Source: JAOABV01 sp039801465 (lineage in GTDB: Bacteria > Hydrothermota > Tepidihabitantia > Tepidihabitantales > CAIPLT01). Taken from it: a DNA stretch of 24,645 nucleotides. Location: NCBI GenBank assembly GCA_039801465.1, contig JBDRUT010000026.1:1-24645 (forward strand). Reading direction: 5' to 3'. The position numbers and the translations under genes were made by a program. Shown in pieces: positions 7,591 to 15,961 of the stretch. The notes below the pieces were generated by a model, which saw only the letters and a program-made list of their open reading frames with translations, searched no databases and had not been told where the DNA came from. Every line of letters starts with the position of its first letter. Position 1 is the first letter of the stretch.

Positions 7591-10449
7591 ATGAAAACTA
7601 AAAACTATGAACTGCTAACTAAAAATAGTTTTCAGTTTTTATTTTTTGCATGGCGCATAAGTATTTTCGGATTTTTAATATTCGCAATTGGTTATCTATT
7701 TGGCGCAGAAACTGGCCGGATCAGGGGACGTGTTATTGATGTTGAAACGAAAGCGCCGTTAGCCGGTGTAAATATCGTAGTTGAAGGAACAACACTTGGT
7801 GCTGCAACAGATGAGAAAGGCGAATATCTAATTACTAATGTTCCTGCTGGTATACAAACTTTAACTGCTTCTTATGTTGGTTATGAACCACAACGAATGA
7901 AGGATGTTTTGGTAATCTTAGACCAAACAGTAACAGTAAATTTTGAATTAAAGAGTACAGTCATTCCAGTTGGCGCAGTAGAGATTTCTGCAACCAGACC
8001 ATTACTTGTTAGAACTCAGGCTTCAACTCAAAGAGTAATTACCACTGACCAGTTTGATAAGCTACCAGTGGCAACTTTAGGTGCAATCGTGAATTTGACA
8101 CCAGGTGTTGTTACAAGTCCGTCATTCGGGACTCATTTACGAGGTGGAAGACCAGATGAGATTGTCTATTTTGTTGATGGCATTTCAACATCAGACCCGC
8201 TTTTTGGTTACTCCGCAGCCCGCGTTAACCCCCAAGCAACTGCTGAAGTATTAGTTATTTCTGGTGGTTTTGATGCTGAGTATGGAGAAGCGATGTCAGG
8301 TATTGTGCAGGTTATTACCAAAGAAGGGCATGAAAAAATGCAGACTCGGATAAAACATACCACAGATGCTTTTATGCCCCAGTCAGTAAATTTTGGTTAT
8401 AATCGCTTGGAATTTTCAATTGGTGGACCGACTCCGATTCCGAAGTTGAGATATTTTGTATCAGGTGAAGTCTTTGTTGCTGAAGATTATGAACCTCGCA
8501 AGCATAAGTTACCACATCACAACCGGCAAGATTATAAATTGACTGGTAAACTTACTTATTCTCTACCACTTATGTCGGGATTAAAACTTACCGCTGATGG
8601 CTTTTTTTCTCGTGACCAATGGGAGTTATATCCGTATGAACGAGAGGGGTCAGGCGGCGAAGACCATCTGAAGTTCAAGTATCATCTTGACCACTTTATG
8701 TCTCGGCAAGAGAGAGTACGGAAAGCAGGTTTCAGTGCTAATCATATGCTTTCACCTTCAACTTTTTATACTGTTCGTTATGGCTACTTCTGGGATGAAA
8801 GGGTCCAAGCAGTGCGTGATTTAGAAAAAGAAGCAGAACTGGGATTAAAATTTGGCTGGCGATTTTGGGAAGATTATCAATTCAAAGCATTGGATTCAGT
8901 TCGCGCAAGACCAACTTTAATTGAATCGTTGTGGATGCCCTGGAGTAAATATGAAAAGCAACGGGATGAAGTAACTAATAATCCGTTTGGTGTCTATCGC
9001 GGATTTTTTGGCGAAGGCGACTATCGATTTTTTCTTTTACACGGTTCAACTGTTCATACTCTTAAGGGTGACTTGACCCATAATATTGGAAAGATTTATG
9101 AACTTAAAACTGGTGTTGAATTCAGACAAAATTATTTGTTCCGGAGATATAATTCGTTGCCCTGGGACCCAAATCCTTTTGTTGATTCTTATGATTATAA
9201 TCCGGTAAATCTTGCAGTCTATTTACAAGACCGAATGGATTTTGAAGATTTGGTCGTGCGAATTGGAATTCGTACGGATTATTTGGACCCGAAGGCTTAT
9301 AAACGGGCCAATCCATCTAATATTGAAGATACGAGTTTAGTGCGAGCAATGGCTAAATTAAAAATTTCACCACGATTAGGTGTTTCTTTTCCGATCGGCG
9401 AAAGAGCAAAGTTCCGTTTTTCTTACGGCCATTTCTTCCAAACTCCAGCATATCGGTATCTCTATGATAACATTACATCAGCTGCATATTCACGAGGTAA
9501 TATGATTATTGGTAATCCGGATTTGTCAGCACAAAAGACCGTTGCTTATGAAATAGGTACTGAAGTCTTGTTCACCAAAATATTAGCCTGTGATTTTACT
9601 GCTTACTATAAAGACATTTACGATTTAATTGGTGTCAGATATAATCCTGCAGGCAGATTGGGATTTTTTCCAATTGTTAATCAAGAATATGGCAATGTGC
9701 GAGGCTTTGAAATCAGTCTGATTAAACAATTATCAAATTACTGGGATGCTCGAATTGGCTATGGTTTATCTTTAGCAAAAGGAACTGCTTCTTATGGATA
9801 TGAGTATTATTACGAACGATATGCTTATGGTGTTGACCCAGTAACGGGAAAAGAAATGGAACCACCAAAACGAGATTATCCATTAGATTTTGATGAACGA
9901 CATACGGCAAAATTAGATTTAGGTCTTGATTTTCCTTATGACTTTGTGTTTATTCCATTACGGAATTTTAAGGCGAGCGCTTTATTATCTTATGGTTCAG
10001 GACTACCTTATACTCCGCGTGAGTTAAGTGATCGATTAAATTCTGGACGCCGGACCGCTGAAAAGAATTCAGCACGGATGCCGGCTCGTTTTACAACTGA
10101 TTGTAAAATTTTTAAAGGGTTTACCATCTCAAAGATCAAACTAAATTTGGTTTGTGATATTTACAATCTGTTTAATAATAAAAATATTGAATGGGTCTAT
10201 GGTTATACAGGCAAACCAGATGATGATGGATTTGCTGATACTTTTTCACCATCACAATGGGCTAATGAAGCAGATATTACAATAAATTCTCGTCTGTATC
10301 ATCCGGCTCGTGACATAAATTCAGATGGTATTATCAGTGATATGGAAGAATATATTGCTTATAAGACTGCACGAAAAGACCGAAATAATAATCCAATGAA
10401 TTTCGGTCCGCCGAGGCAGATTAGAATCGGCATTGATTTAGAATTTTAG
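7591..10449 (+). CDS. TonB-dependent outer-membrane receptor with N-terminal carboxypeptidase-regulatory-like domain
   Basis: 952 residues. A long signal region (1-39) has its hydrophobic core at about 24-38. It is followed by a CarboxypepD_reg-like beta-sandwich (about 42-120: GRIRGRVID, GVNIVVEGTT, TDEKGEYLITNVPAG), a plug (about 144-246: LRGGRPDEIVYFVDG, GGFDAEYGEAMSGIVQVIT) and a beta-barrel ending in a terminal Phe (GIDLEF). This is the SusC/RagA-like order; the ligand is unknown. A perfect EF-hand loop (DINSDGIISDME) lies at residues 908-919, just before the last strands, hinting at calcium binding on the surface. The frame is open to a TTG at 7579, but GGAGG at 7581-7585 fixes ATG 7591. 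The first residues after Met are encoded by a heptanucleotide array. The energy genes lie in the same cluster. Confidence 0.92.
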   Translation: MKTKNYELLTKNSFQFLFFAWRISIFGFLIFAIGYLFGAETGRIRGRVIDVETKAPLAGVNIVVEGTTLGAATDEKGEYLITNVPAGIQTLTASYVGYEPQRMKDVLVILDQTVTVNFELKSTVIPVGAVEISATRPLLVRTQASTQRVITTDQFDKLPVATLGAIVNLTPGVVTSPSFGTHLRGGRPDEIVYFVDGISTSDPLFGYSAARVNPQATAEVLVISGGFDAEYGEAMSGIVQVITKEGHEKMQTRIKHTTDAFMPQSVNFGYNRLEFSIGGPTPIPKLRYFVSGEVFVAEDYEPRKHKLPHHNRQDYKLTGKLTYSLPLMSGLKLTADGFFSRDQWELYPYEREGSGGEDHLKFKYHLDHFMSRQERVRKAGFSANHMLSPSTFYTVRYGYFWDERVQAVRDLEKEAELGLKFGWRFWEDYQFKALDSVRARPTLIESLWMPWSKYEKQRDEVTNNPFGVYRGFFGEGDYRFFLLHGSTVHTLKGDLTHNIGKIYELKTGVEFRQNYLFRRYNSLPWDPNPFVDSYDYNPVNLAVYLQDRMDFEDLVVRIGIRTDYLDPKAYKRANPSNIEDTSLVRAMAKLKISPRLGVSFPIGERAKFRFSYGHFFQTPAYRYLYDNITSAAYSRGNMIIGNPDLSAQKTVAYEIGTEVLFTKILACDFTAYYKDIYDLIGVRYNPAGRLGFFPIVNQEYGNVRGFEISLIKQLSNYWDARIGYGLSLAKGTASYGYEYYYERYAYGVDPVTGKEMEPPKRDYPLDFDERHTAKLDLGLDFPYDFVFIPLRNFKASALLSYGSGLPYTPRELSDRLNSGRRTAEKNSARMPARFTTDCKIFKGFTISKIKLNLVCDIYNLFNNKNIEWVYGYTGKPDDDGFADTFSPSQWANEADITINSRLYHPARDINSDGIISDMEEYIAYKTARKDRNNNPMNFGPPRQIRIGIDLEF
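7594..7628 (+). repeat. Degenerate heptanucleotide array at the receptor start
   Basis: Directly after the ATG: aaaacta, aaaacta, tgaactg, ctaacta, aaaatag. The first two units are identical and the others share the xxAACTx phase. It encodes KTKNYELLTKNS in front of the signal core, so it lengthens the n-region of the signal peptide. Confidence 0.6.
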
Positions 10450-10458
10450 GAGGTAAAG

Positions 10459-13400
10459 ATGACACTAAACGCTAAACGCTATATGCTATATCCTATTTTA
10501 CTGTTTGCTCTCGTTGCATCTTTATTCGCACGGACAACAACTAACACATATCAAAGGAAACGAAAAGAAGATTTCATGTGGTATCGGAAAAATCAATGGG
10601 CATTAACGATTACAAATTATGGAACTTTTGGATATGGTAAAGGTTCACCCGGTGGTGAATGGCCTCGAGGCTCTGGTAATATGTATATTTACGGCGCTGG
10701 TATCTGGATTGGTGTTAGACCTTCAAGAAGTGAAACTCTTGTGACTTGCGGATATAATCCTAGTTCGGGTAAGAGTGAATTTACTACCGGTTGTTGGGAA
10801 AATGCTCCAGGCGGTTATGAAGGTCGTGAATTTGAGAGAATTTATGTCTATCCAGAAGATTGGCCTCCGAATCCGAATGATTTTCCAGAAAGTATGCGTG
10901 ATTCCTTTCCTACATATTTACGAATTCCTTTAAGTGCAACAGATACAGTTAGGGGATATTTTTATCCGATACCACGAACCTCTATTTCCACTGCAGATGC
11001 GTGGTGCGTTTTTAATGACCGCGACCGGACCCAACATGTTGCGCCGGCTAAACCTTGTAGTGTTGAGGTTTATCAGACAACATATTCTTGGAACTTGCCT
11101 AAAAACCGAGATATTGTCTTCTTTACCCTAACGGTTAAAAATGTATCTAAAACTACGCTGAAAAATGTTTATCTGGGAATGGTTTGCGATGCAGATATTG
11201 GGGGGTCTACTGATGATATGTGCGGATTGATTTTAAGAAAGTATATTAAAAATCGACAAGGCACAGATTCAGTCTTCGTTGATAATGTCGGCTATGTCTA
11301 TGATTATGATTTTAATGAAAACTGGTCAACGCCGCCTGGTTATGTCGGATTTGACTTCTTACAAAGTCCTTATGCATTCACTGATGGCATTGATAATAAT
11401 CATAATGGGGTAATTGATGAAGGTCCTGATGGGCTTGATGGTCTAATTATTGGGAATGACACAATAATCAAACCAAATGGTTTGATTGACGAGCCTTCTG
11501 AACTGGAACAATTGGGTATGGTTTCTTATAAGATGTTTACCTTACAGGCCGGTGACCCCCGAAATGATTATGAGCAATATTTAGCAATGGCAGGTTATAA
11601 TTATTGGCAGATATCACCAGAATATGCGCCTTATGATTCAATTGATTTAAGTCCGGCAGATAAACGATTCTTACAATCTACTGGTCCATTTGATTTACCA
11701 CCAGATTCTTTGGCAACTATTACAATCGCGGTGATTGCCGCACCGTCAAACCCAATTGGAGGTGTTGGTGATTTGTATCCTTTAGCAGTAGCATCTTCTT
11801 CAGCACAACTTGCTTATGATAATAACTGGATTTCACCGGATCCACCGCAATCACCCCATCTTACTCTAATTCCCGGTGAAGGCAGAATTACTTTAATATG
11901 GGATGACTATTCAGAAAAAATTAAAGATAGGTACTATCCTTATTCCCGAGCATTACTTGATTTACATTATCGAGAATACGATTTTCAAGGTTATAAGGTC
12001 TGGCGGAGCCAAACGGGAAATGTTGGTGATTGGATTCTATTAGACCAATTTGATAAGATTGATGGCATTACTTTTGAGGATACAACAGTTGAAGAGGCAA
12101 TTAGAACTAAGGCAACAGATAAAGGATTAAGATATTCTTATATTGACAGTGTAAATATCCGATTAGGATTTCCTTATTATTATGCAGTAACCGCATTTGA
12201 TTTGAATACAATGGGCGCAGCACCTGATACGAGTTGGTTAAGTTTAGAGTCCGGCATTGAACCAAAAGTTGCGGTTGCTAGAACAAAACCGACTAATTAT
12301 ACTTCAGCACAATTTAAGATAAATAAGCTTCGTGGTGATGAACATTTAGATTTAACTCTTCAGCCTACGGCGCTTGTTAATCACGCAATAAAACCAGAGA
12401 AATATTTACTGCGATTTTTACCTCCGCAACCAACGGGAAAAATAGATACCCAGATTCCGCTCTATCGGTTTTATGTTCAAAATCAAAATGGTGATACATT
12501 AGTCCCGATACAAAGTTTTGTTCTTGATATTAGACATAAAACAGAACCCCAAAATTTTCACCCAACAATTTTTGATTCATCAGTGGTTATTAATATAAAA
12601 CAACCGACTGATACTTCTACCCGACTTGATACAACCAAAGCATATATGCCAATAATCGACTTGGCATTTTCGCTAAGTATGGATTCGGTGCCATTCCAGT
12701 TTTTTGACCGCATTGATGTGAAAAGACAAACTTATCCTAAAGATTCTTTACAACTTCCGACTGAATTAACTTACAATAAAGCTCTATGGGCATATCGGGG
12801 TTCAGATTTTCAAATTGTCTTTAAGGAAAAATATCCTAATGGTCCAATTACGGCTGAAGTGTTTGATTTGAGTCTTAATCAACCTGTCCCTTATCGACGG
12901 ATGGGAAGAACAGTTGTTAATACCCCAGATGCAGATTCTGCTGATGGCTGGAGTTTTTCTGGTTTAACACCAGCTGAAGGCCTTGGTTCTGATACAGTCG
13001 TTCCCAATAAAACACGGTATCTACTGCTTTGTGGTGGACAAATAAATCTTAATATGGGATATCCAATCAGTTCTCGGTTAATGCCTTTGCCGGGTGATAC
13101 TTGGATAGTTTATTCGAGACGGATTAAAGCATCCCCAGCATATTCAGAATTTGAAATTGTTTCTTTTCCAATGGTAATATCAGATTCCATCCATAAACTC
13201 AATGTTAAAGTTGTACCCAATCCGTATCTTGTGCGGAATGAATGGGAAAGACATCCGGATTATCGAAAACTAAAGTTTATCAATCTTCCTGACGAATGCA
13301 CAATCCGGATATACAATTTTGCTGGTGACTTAATCAAAACGATTAAACATTCGGCAACAAAGACTCAAGCACCAGGTAATGTTCCGCTCCAAGCTGGTGG

Positions 13401-13518
13401 TGATGAAGATTGGGATTTACTTTCAGAATCCGGACAAAAACCAGCACCGGGGATTTACCTATTCCATATCGAATCTAAAGTCGGGAATCAGATTGGTAAA
13501 TTTGTAATTATCTACTAA
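10459..13518 (+). CDS. Large exported protein with calcium-loop motif, Fn3-like region and C-terminal FlgD/T9SS-like domain
   Basis: 1019 residues. A signal peptide (about 1-24, ending SLFA) is followed by a beta-rich ectodomain. The segment DGIDNNHNGVIDEG, with a calcium-loop-like DNNHNGVIDE at 312-321, resembles thrombospondin-3/dockerin-type loops. A fibronectin III-like stretch spans about 465-565 (ITLIWDDY, then GYKVWRS). The end (912-1019) is a FlgD-like sorting-type domain: VVPNPY, IRIYNFAGDLIKTI, GIYLFHIES. This architecture, encoded between a TonB receptor and a PorV/PorQ protein, recurs in FCB-type candidate phyla, but I know of no assigned function. Its AGGAGG overlaps the receptor stop codon (10447-10449), so translation is closely coupled. 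Likely a surface protein that binds or presents the receptor's ligand; this is inference. Confidence 0.8.
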   Translation: MTLNAKRYMLYPILLFALVASLFARTTTNTYQRKRKEDFMWYRKNQWALTITNYGTFGYGKGSPGGEWPRGSGNMYIYGAGIWIGVRPSRSETLVTCGYNPSSGKSEFTTGCWENAPGGYEGREFERIYVYPEDWPPNPNDFPESMRDSFPTYLRIPLSATDTVRGYFYPIPRTSISTADAWCVFNDRDRTQHVAPAKPCSVEVYQTTYSWNLPKNRDIVFFTLTVKNVSKTTLKNVYLGMVCDADIGGSTDDMCGLILRKYIKNRQGTDSVFVDNVGYVYDYDFNENWSTPPGYVGFDFLQSPYAFTDGIDNNHNGVIDEGPDGLDGLIIGNDTIIKPNGLIDEPSELEQLGMVSYKMFTLQAGDPRNDYEQYLAMAGYNYWQISPEYAPYDSIDLSPADKRFLQSTGPFDLPPDSLATITIAVIAAPSNPIGGVGDLYPLAVASSSAQLAYDNNWISPDPPQSPHLTLIPGEGRITLIWDDYSEKIKDRYYPYSRALLDLHYREYDFQGYKVWRSQTGNVGDWILLDQFDKIDGITFEDTTVEEAIRTKATDKGLRYSYIDSVNIRLGFPYYYAVTAFDLNTMGAAPDTSWLSLESGIEPKVAVARTKPTNYTSAQFKINKLRGDEHLDLTLQPTALVNHAIKPEKYLLRFLPPQPTGKIDTQIPLYRFYVQNQNGDTLVPIQSFVLDIRHKTEPQNFHPTIFDSSVVINIKQPTDTSTRLDTTKAYMPIIDLAFSLSMDSVPFQFFDRIDVKRQTYPKDSLQLPTELTYNKALWAYRGSDFQIVFKEKYPNGPITAEVFDLSLNQPVPYRRMGRTVVNTPDADSADGWSFSGLTPAEGLGSDTVVPNKTRYLLLCGGQINLNMGYPISSRLMPLPGDTWIVYSRRIKASPAYSEFEIVSFPMVISDSIHKLNVKVVPNPYLVRNEWERHPDYRKLKFINLPDECTIRIYNFAGDLIKTIKHSATKTQAPGNVPLQAGGDEDWDLLSESGQKPAPGIYLFHIESKVGNQIGKFVIIY
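10462..10496 (+). repeat. Degenerate heptanucleotide array (ACGCTAT family) at the gene start
   Basis: Directly after the ATG: acactaa, acgctaa, acgctat, atgctat, atcctat, a gradual drift over five 7-base units. It encodes TLNAKRYMLYPI, again the n-region of the signal peptide, and matches the unit type of the array at 4551-4606. Confidence 0.65.
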
Positions 13519-13528
13519 GGAGACGACA

Positions 13529-14587
13529 ATGACGATTCAAAAATTAAAAGATTTGAAGATTGGAAAATTAATCTGTTACCTAATCTGTTATCTGGCAATT
13601 GTTTCACCTGGTTATGCAGTGTTTACTAAACTTGGGATGGCAGGAATGCCCTTCTTAAAAATCGGTGTTGGTAGAGCAACTGGCATGGCTGATGCCTTTG
13701 TTGCGGTGGCAAATGATGCTTCGGCAACTTATTGGAATCCTGCGGGTTTAGCATTACTGAAAAATAGAGAAGTTTTAATAAATCACATTGATTGGATACT
13801 GGAAACGCGTCATGAATTCTTAGCCGGTGTGTTTCCAACCAAACTCGGAGTACTAGGAATCTCTGTAACCAGTGTAAATCTTGGTGATTTTGAAGAAACG
13901 ACAATTGATAAATACCAAGGAACCGGAAGAACTTTTAGTGCTAGCGACTTATGCGCAGGAGTATCTTTTGCCCGGATGTTCACAGACCGATTTGCTTTTG
14001 GAACTTCGGTAAAAGTTATTCAGGAGCGCGTTTGGGAGATTTCAGCATCGACGGTTGCTTTTGATTTTGGAACTTACTATAACACCGGATGGCAGAATGT
14101 GCGGTTAGCAATGGCAATTGCTAATTTCGGTCCGGATACCCGGTTTTCTGGCAGACAACTGGATTTTACTGTTAAGACTCGTGATGACTGGACCTGGCCA
14201 TGGACTTGGCAACCAATTCCGGCATCGTATATGACCGAAAAATTTCCTTTACCTATTACTTTCCGATTTGGTATTGCGAATGATTTTACACTTACAGGAA
14301 AAGATAAACTTACTTTTGCTTGCGACCTCACCCATTTTAATGATGTAAATGAAAAGATAAATTTCGGTCTTGAATATTCAATAATGAATATTTCTTTGCG
14401 CGGTGGCTATATTCTAAATACTGATACCCAATATGCTGAAGATATTCTATGGCGCACAGGAATCTCTTTTGGCGCAGGATTTGTAGTCAAACCAGTTGAG
14501 TATTTGGTTTTCCGGGTTGATTACGGTTATCGTGATGTTGGCCGATTAGGAATTTCACATCGGATTACACTTGGAGTAAGCTATTAA
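13529..14587 (+). CDS. PorV/PorQ-family outer-membrane protein
   Basis: 352 residues. A signal peptide (about 1-30, ending SPGYA) is followed by the hallmark of the PorV/PorQ (FadL-related) family: GMADAFVAVANDASATYWNPAGLA (about 51-74). The rest is beta-strand-rich and ends in an aromatic residue (TLGVSY), as outer-membrane barrels do. In T9SS organisms PorV shuttles cargo bearing the C-terminal sorting domain to the attachment complex; here two such candidate cargo genes lie upstream in the same cluster. The family is broad and many members have no proven secretion role, so the T9SS link is inference. AAGGAG lies just before the ATG, 10 bp after the previous stop. It is the last gene of the cluster, followed by a hairpin. 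Confidence 0.85.
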   Translation: MTIQKLKDLKIGKLICYLICYLAIVSPGYAVFTKLGMAGMPFLKIGVGRATGMADAFVAVANDASATYWNPAGLALLKNREVLINHIDWILETRHEFLAGVFPTKLGVLGISVTSVNLGDFEETTIDKYQGTGRTFSASDLCAGVSFARMFTDRFAFGTSVKVIQERVWEISASTVAFDFGTYYNTGWQNVRLAMAIANFGPDTRFSGRQLDFTVKTRDDWTWPWTWQPIPASYMTEKFPLPITFRFGIANDFTLTGKDKLTFACDLTHFNDVNEKINFGLEYSIMNISLRGGYILNTDTQYAEDILWRTGISFGAGFVVKPVEYLVFRVDYGYRDVGRLGISHRITLGVSY

Positions 14588-14604
14588 ATTATTAATGATA
14601 AAAA

Positions 14605-14660
14605 TGGGTGCGACCGCTCTAAAAGTAAAATACAGGTCGCACCCAATAAAATTATTTTTT
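14605..14660 (+). terminator. Hairpin terminator closing the Ton cluster
   Basis: TGGGTGCGACC (14605-14615) pairs perfectly with GGTCGCACCCA (14635-14645) across a 19-nt loop, 17 bp after the PorV-like stop codon. A T-rich run with six consecutive T (14655-14660) follows 9 nt later, so the U-tract is displaced but present. Shares its GGGTGCGA core with 6461-6494. Confidence 0.65.
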
Positions 14661-14697
14661 CCCTCCCAATTTTGAGTCTATTCTGAGATAACTTAGG

Positions 14698-14703
14698 TAT
14701 AAT
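14698..14703 (+). promoter_or_regulatory. Perfect -10 element upstream of hutI
   Basis: TATAAT lies 23 bp before the hutI ATG. The only -35 candidate, TTGAGT at 14672-14677, has an over-long 20-bp spacer. Transcription would begin near 14710, leaving a leader of about 17 nt with no Shine-Dalgarno. Confidence 0.45.
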
Positions 14704-14726
14704 TGATAATAGTTCAATTTTAATTT

Positions 14727-15941
14727 ATGATGAAGTCAATTATAATTAAGAATGCCCGTCAGATTTTAACACTATTTGGAGATGGCTTAGGGATAATTGA
14801 CAAGGGCTCAATCTTAATTAAAGATGGTAAAATTGCCGAGGTAATTCAAGATTCAAAATTCAAAATTCAAAAATCAAAAAGTATAGATGCTACAGATTGC
14901 GTAGTAATGCCAGGTTTTGTTGATTGTCATACCCATCTGGTTTTTGCTGGTTCCAGAGAAAATGAATTTGTCATGCGTTTAGAAGGTAAATCTTATAAAG
15001 AAATTTTATCTGCAGGAGGTGGTATTTTACAAACTGTAAAAGAGACCCGCAAAGCCTCAGAAAAAGAGTTATTAGAATTATCCCAAAAAAGAATTGAAGA
15101 CCTGATTCAATGGGGAACAACTACTGTAGAAATTAAATCTGGTTATGGACTGGATACAGAAAACGAGTTAAAGATTTTAAGGGTTATAAATAAACTACGA
15201 AAAATAAATCAGAACCGGATTACAATTGTCCCGACATTTTTAGGCGCGCATGCAATTCCTGCGGATATGAGAAAGTCAGAATATATTAAGATTATTATCA
15301 ACGAAATGATACCCCAAGTGGCAAAACAAAGACTGAGTGATTTTTGTGATGTCTTTTGCGAAAATTTTGTTTTTAATGCCAAAGAAAGCCTTAAGATTCT
15401 TAAAGGGGCAAAAAAATACGGGTTAATTCCTAAAATCCATGCGGACGAGATTGAAAAAAGCGGCGGTGCTGAAGTCGCAGGTAAGGTTGGTGCAATCTCG
15501 GCTGAACATCTACTATATCCTTCAGAAAAAGGTCTCAAGATGATGCAAGAAAAGGATGTCACTGCTGTCCTATTGCCAGGCACTTCGCTATTCTTAAAAT
15601 CAAAAGTGATTCCTCCAATCAAAGAGATGAGAAGAATGGGATTATCAATTGCCTTGGGTTCAGATTTTAATCCCGGTACTTGTATGATTTATCAGATGCC
15701 GATTATCATTGCTTTGGGTTGTTTATTGTATGGATTAACTTTAACTGAAGCAATCCGGGGAGCAACAATTAATAGTGCCAAAGCACTGGGTTTAGATAAA
15801 CATATTGGTTCAATTGAAGTTGGTAAAGATGCGGATATTATTATCCTTGATGTTCCTGATTACAAACATATTCCTTATCAATTTGGAAAGAATCTTATAA
15901 AAATTGTGATGAAACGCGGATGCATTGTCTACCAAAATTAG
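14727..15941 (+). CDS. hutI: Imidazolonepropionase
   Basis: 404 residues, the usual length. It opens the ring of 4-imidazolone-5-propionate to give N-formimidoyl-L-glutamate, the third step of histidine degradation, in the cytosol. The amidohydrolase fold is clear. Metal ligands appear as H68 and H70 (DCHTHLVFAGSREN), H238 (KIHADEIEKSGGAEV) and D313 (LGSDFNPGTC); H261 lies in SAEHLL. The AGGGILQTV and IKSGYGLDTENELK stretches are typical of HutI and separate it from other amidohydrolases. Residues 41-51 come from an in-frame heptanucleotide array in a surface turn of the small beta domain. Two ATGs (14727 and 14730) are possible and neither has a Shine-Dalgarno. No hutH, hutU or hutG is in the window, so the pathway partners must be elsewhere. 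Confidence 0.93.
   Translation: MMKSIIIKNARQILTLFGDGLGIIDKGSILIKDGKIAEVIQDSKFKIQKSKSIDATDCVVMPGFVDCHTHLVFAGSRENEFVMRLEGKSYKEILSAGGGILQTVKETRKASEKELLELSQKRIEDLIQWGTTTVEIKSGYGLDTENELKILRVINKLRKINQNRITIVPTFLGAHAIPADMRKSEYIKIIINEMIPQVAKQRLSDFCDVFCENFVFNAKESLKILKGAKKYGLIPKIHADEIEKSGGAEVAGKVGAISAEHLLYPSEKGLKMMQEKDVTAVLLPGTSLFLKSKVIPPIKEMRRMGLSIALGSDFNPGTCMIYQMPIIIALGCLLYGLTLTEAIRGATINSAKALGLDKHIGSIEVGKDADIIILDVPDYKHIPYQFGKNLIKIVMKRGCIVYQN
14844..14878 (+). repeat. Heptanucleotide array (ATTCAAA) inside hutI
   Basis: Five 7-base units: attcaag, attcaaa, attcaaa, attcaaa, aatcaaa. This is the most regular array in the window. It encodes IQDSKFKIQKSK (about 40-51) without breaking the frame, and the length of this turn is the part of HutI one would expect to vary. 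Confidence 0.8.
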
Positions 15942-15961
15942 TAAATTATCTATAATAGAAA

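Noticed and set aside
15209..15622. Minus-strand open frame of 137 codons opposite hutI
   Set aside because: Mirror of a well-supported hutI segment that includes metal-binding residues.
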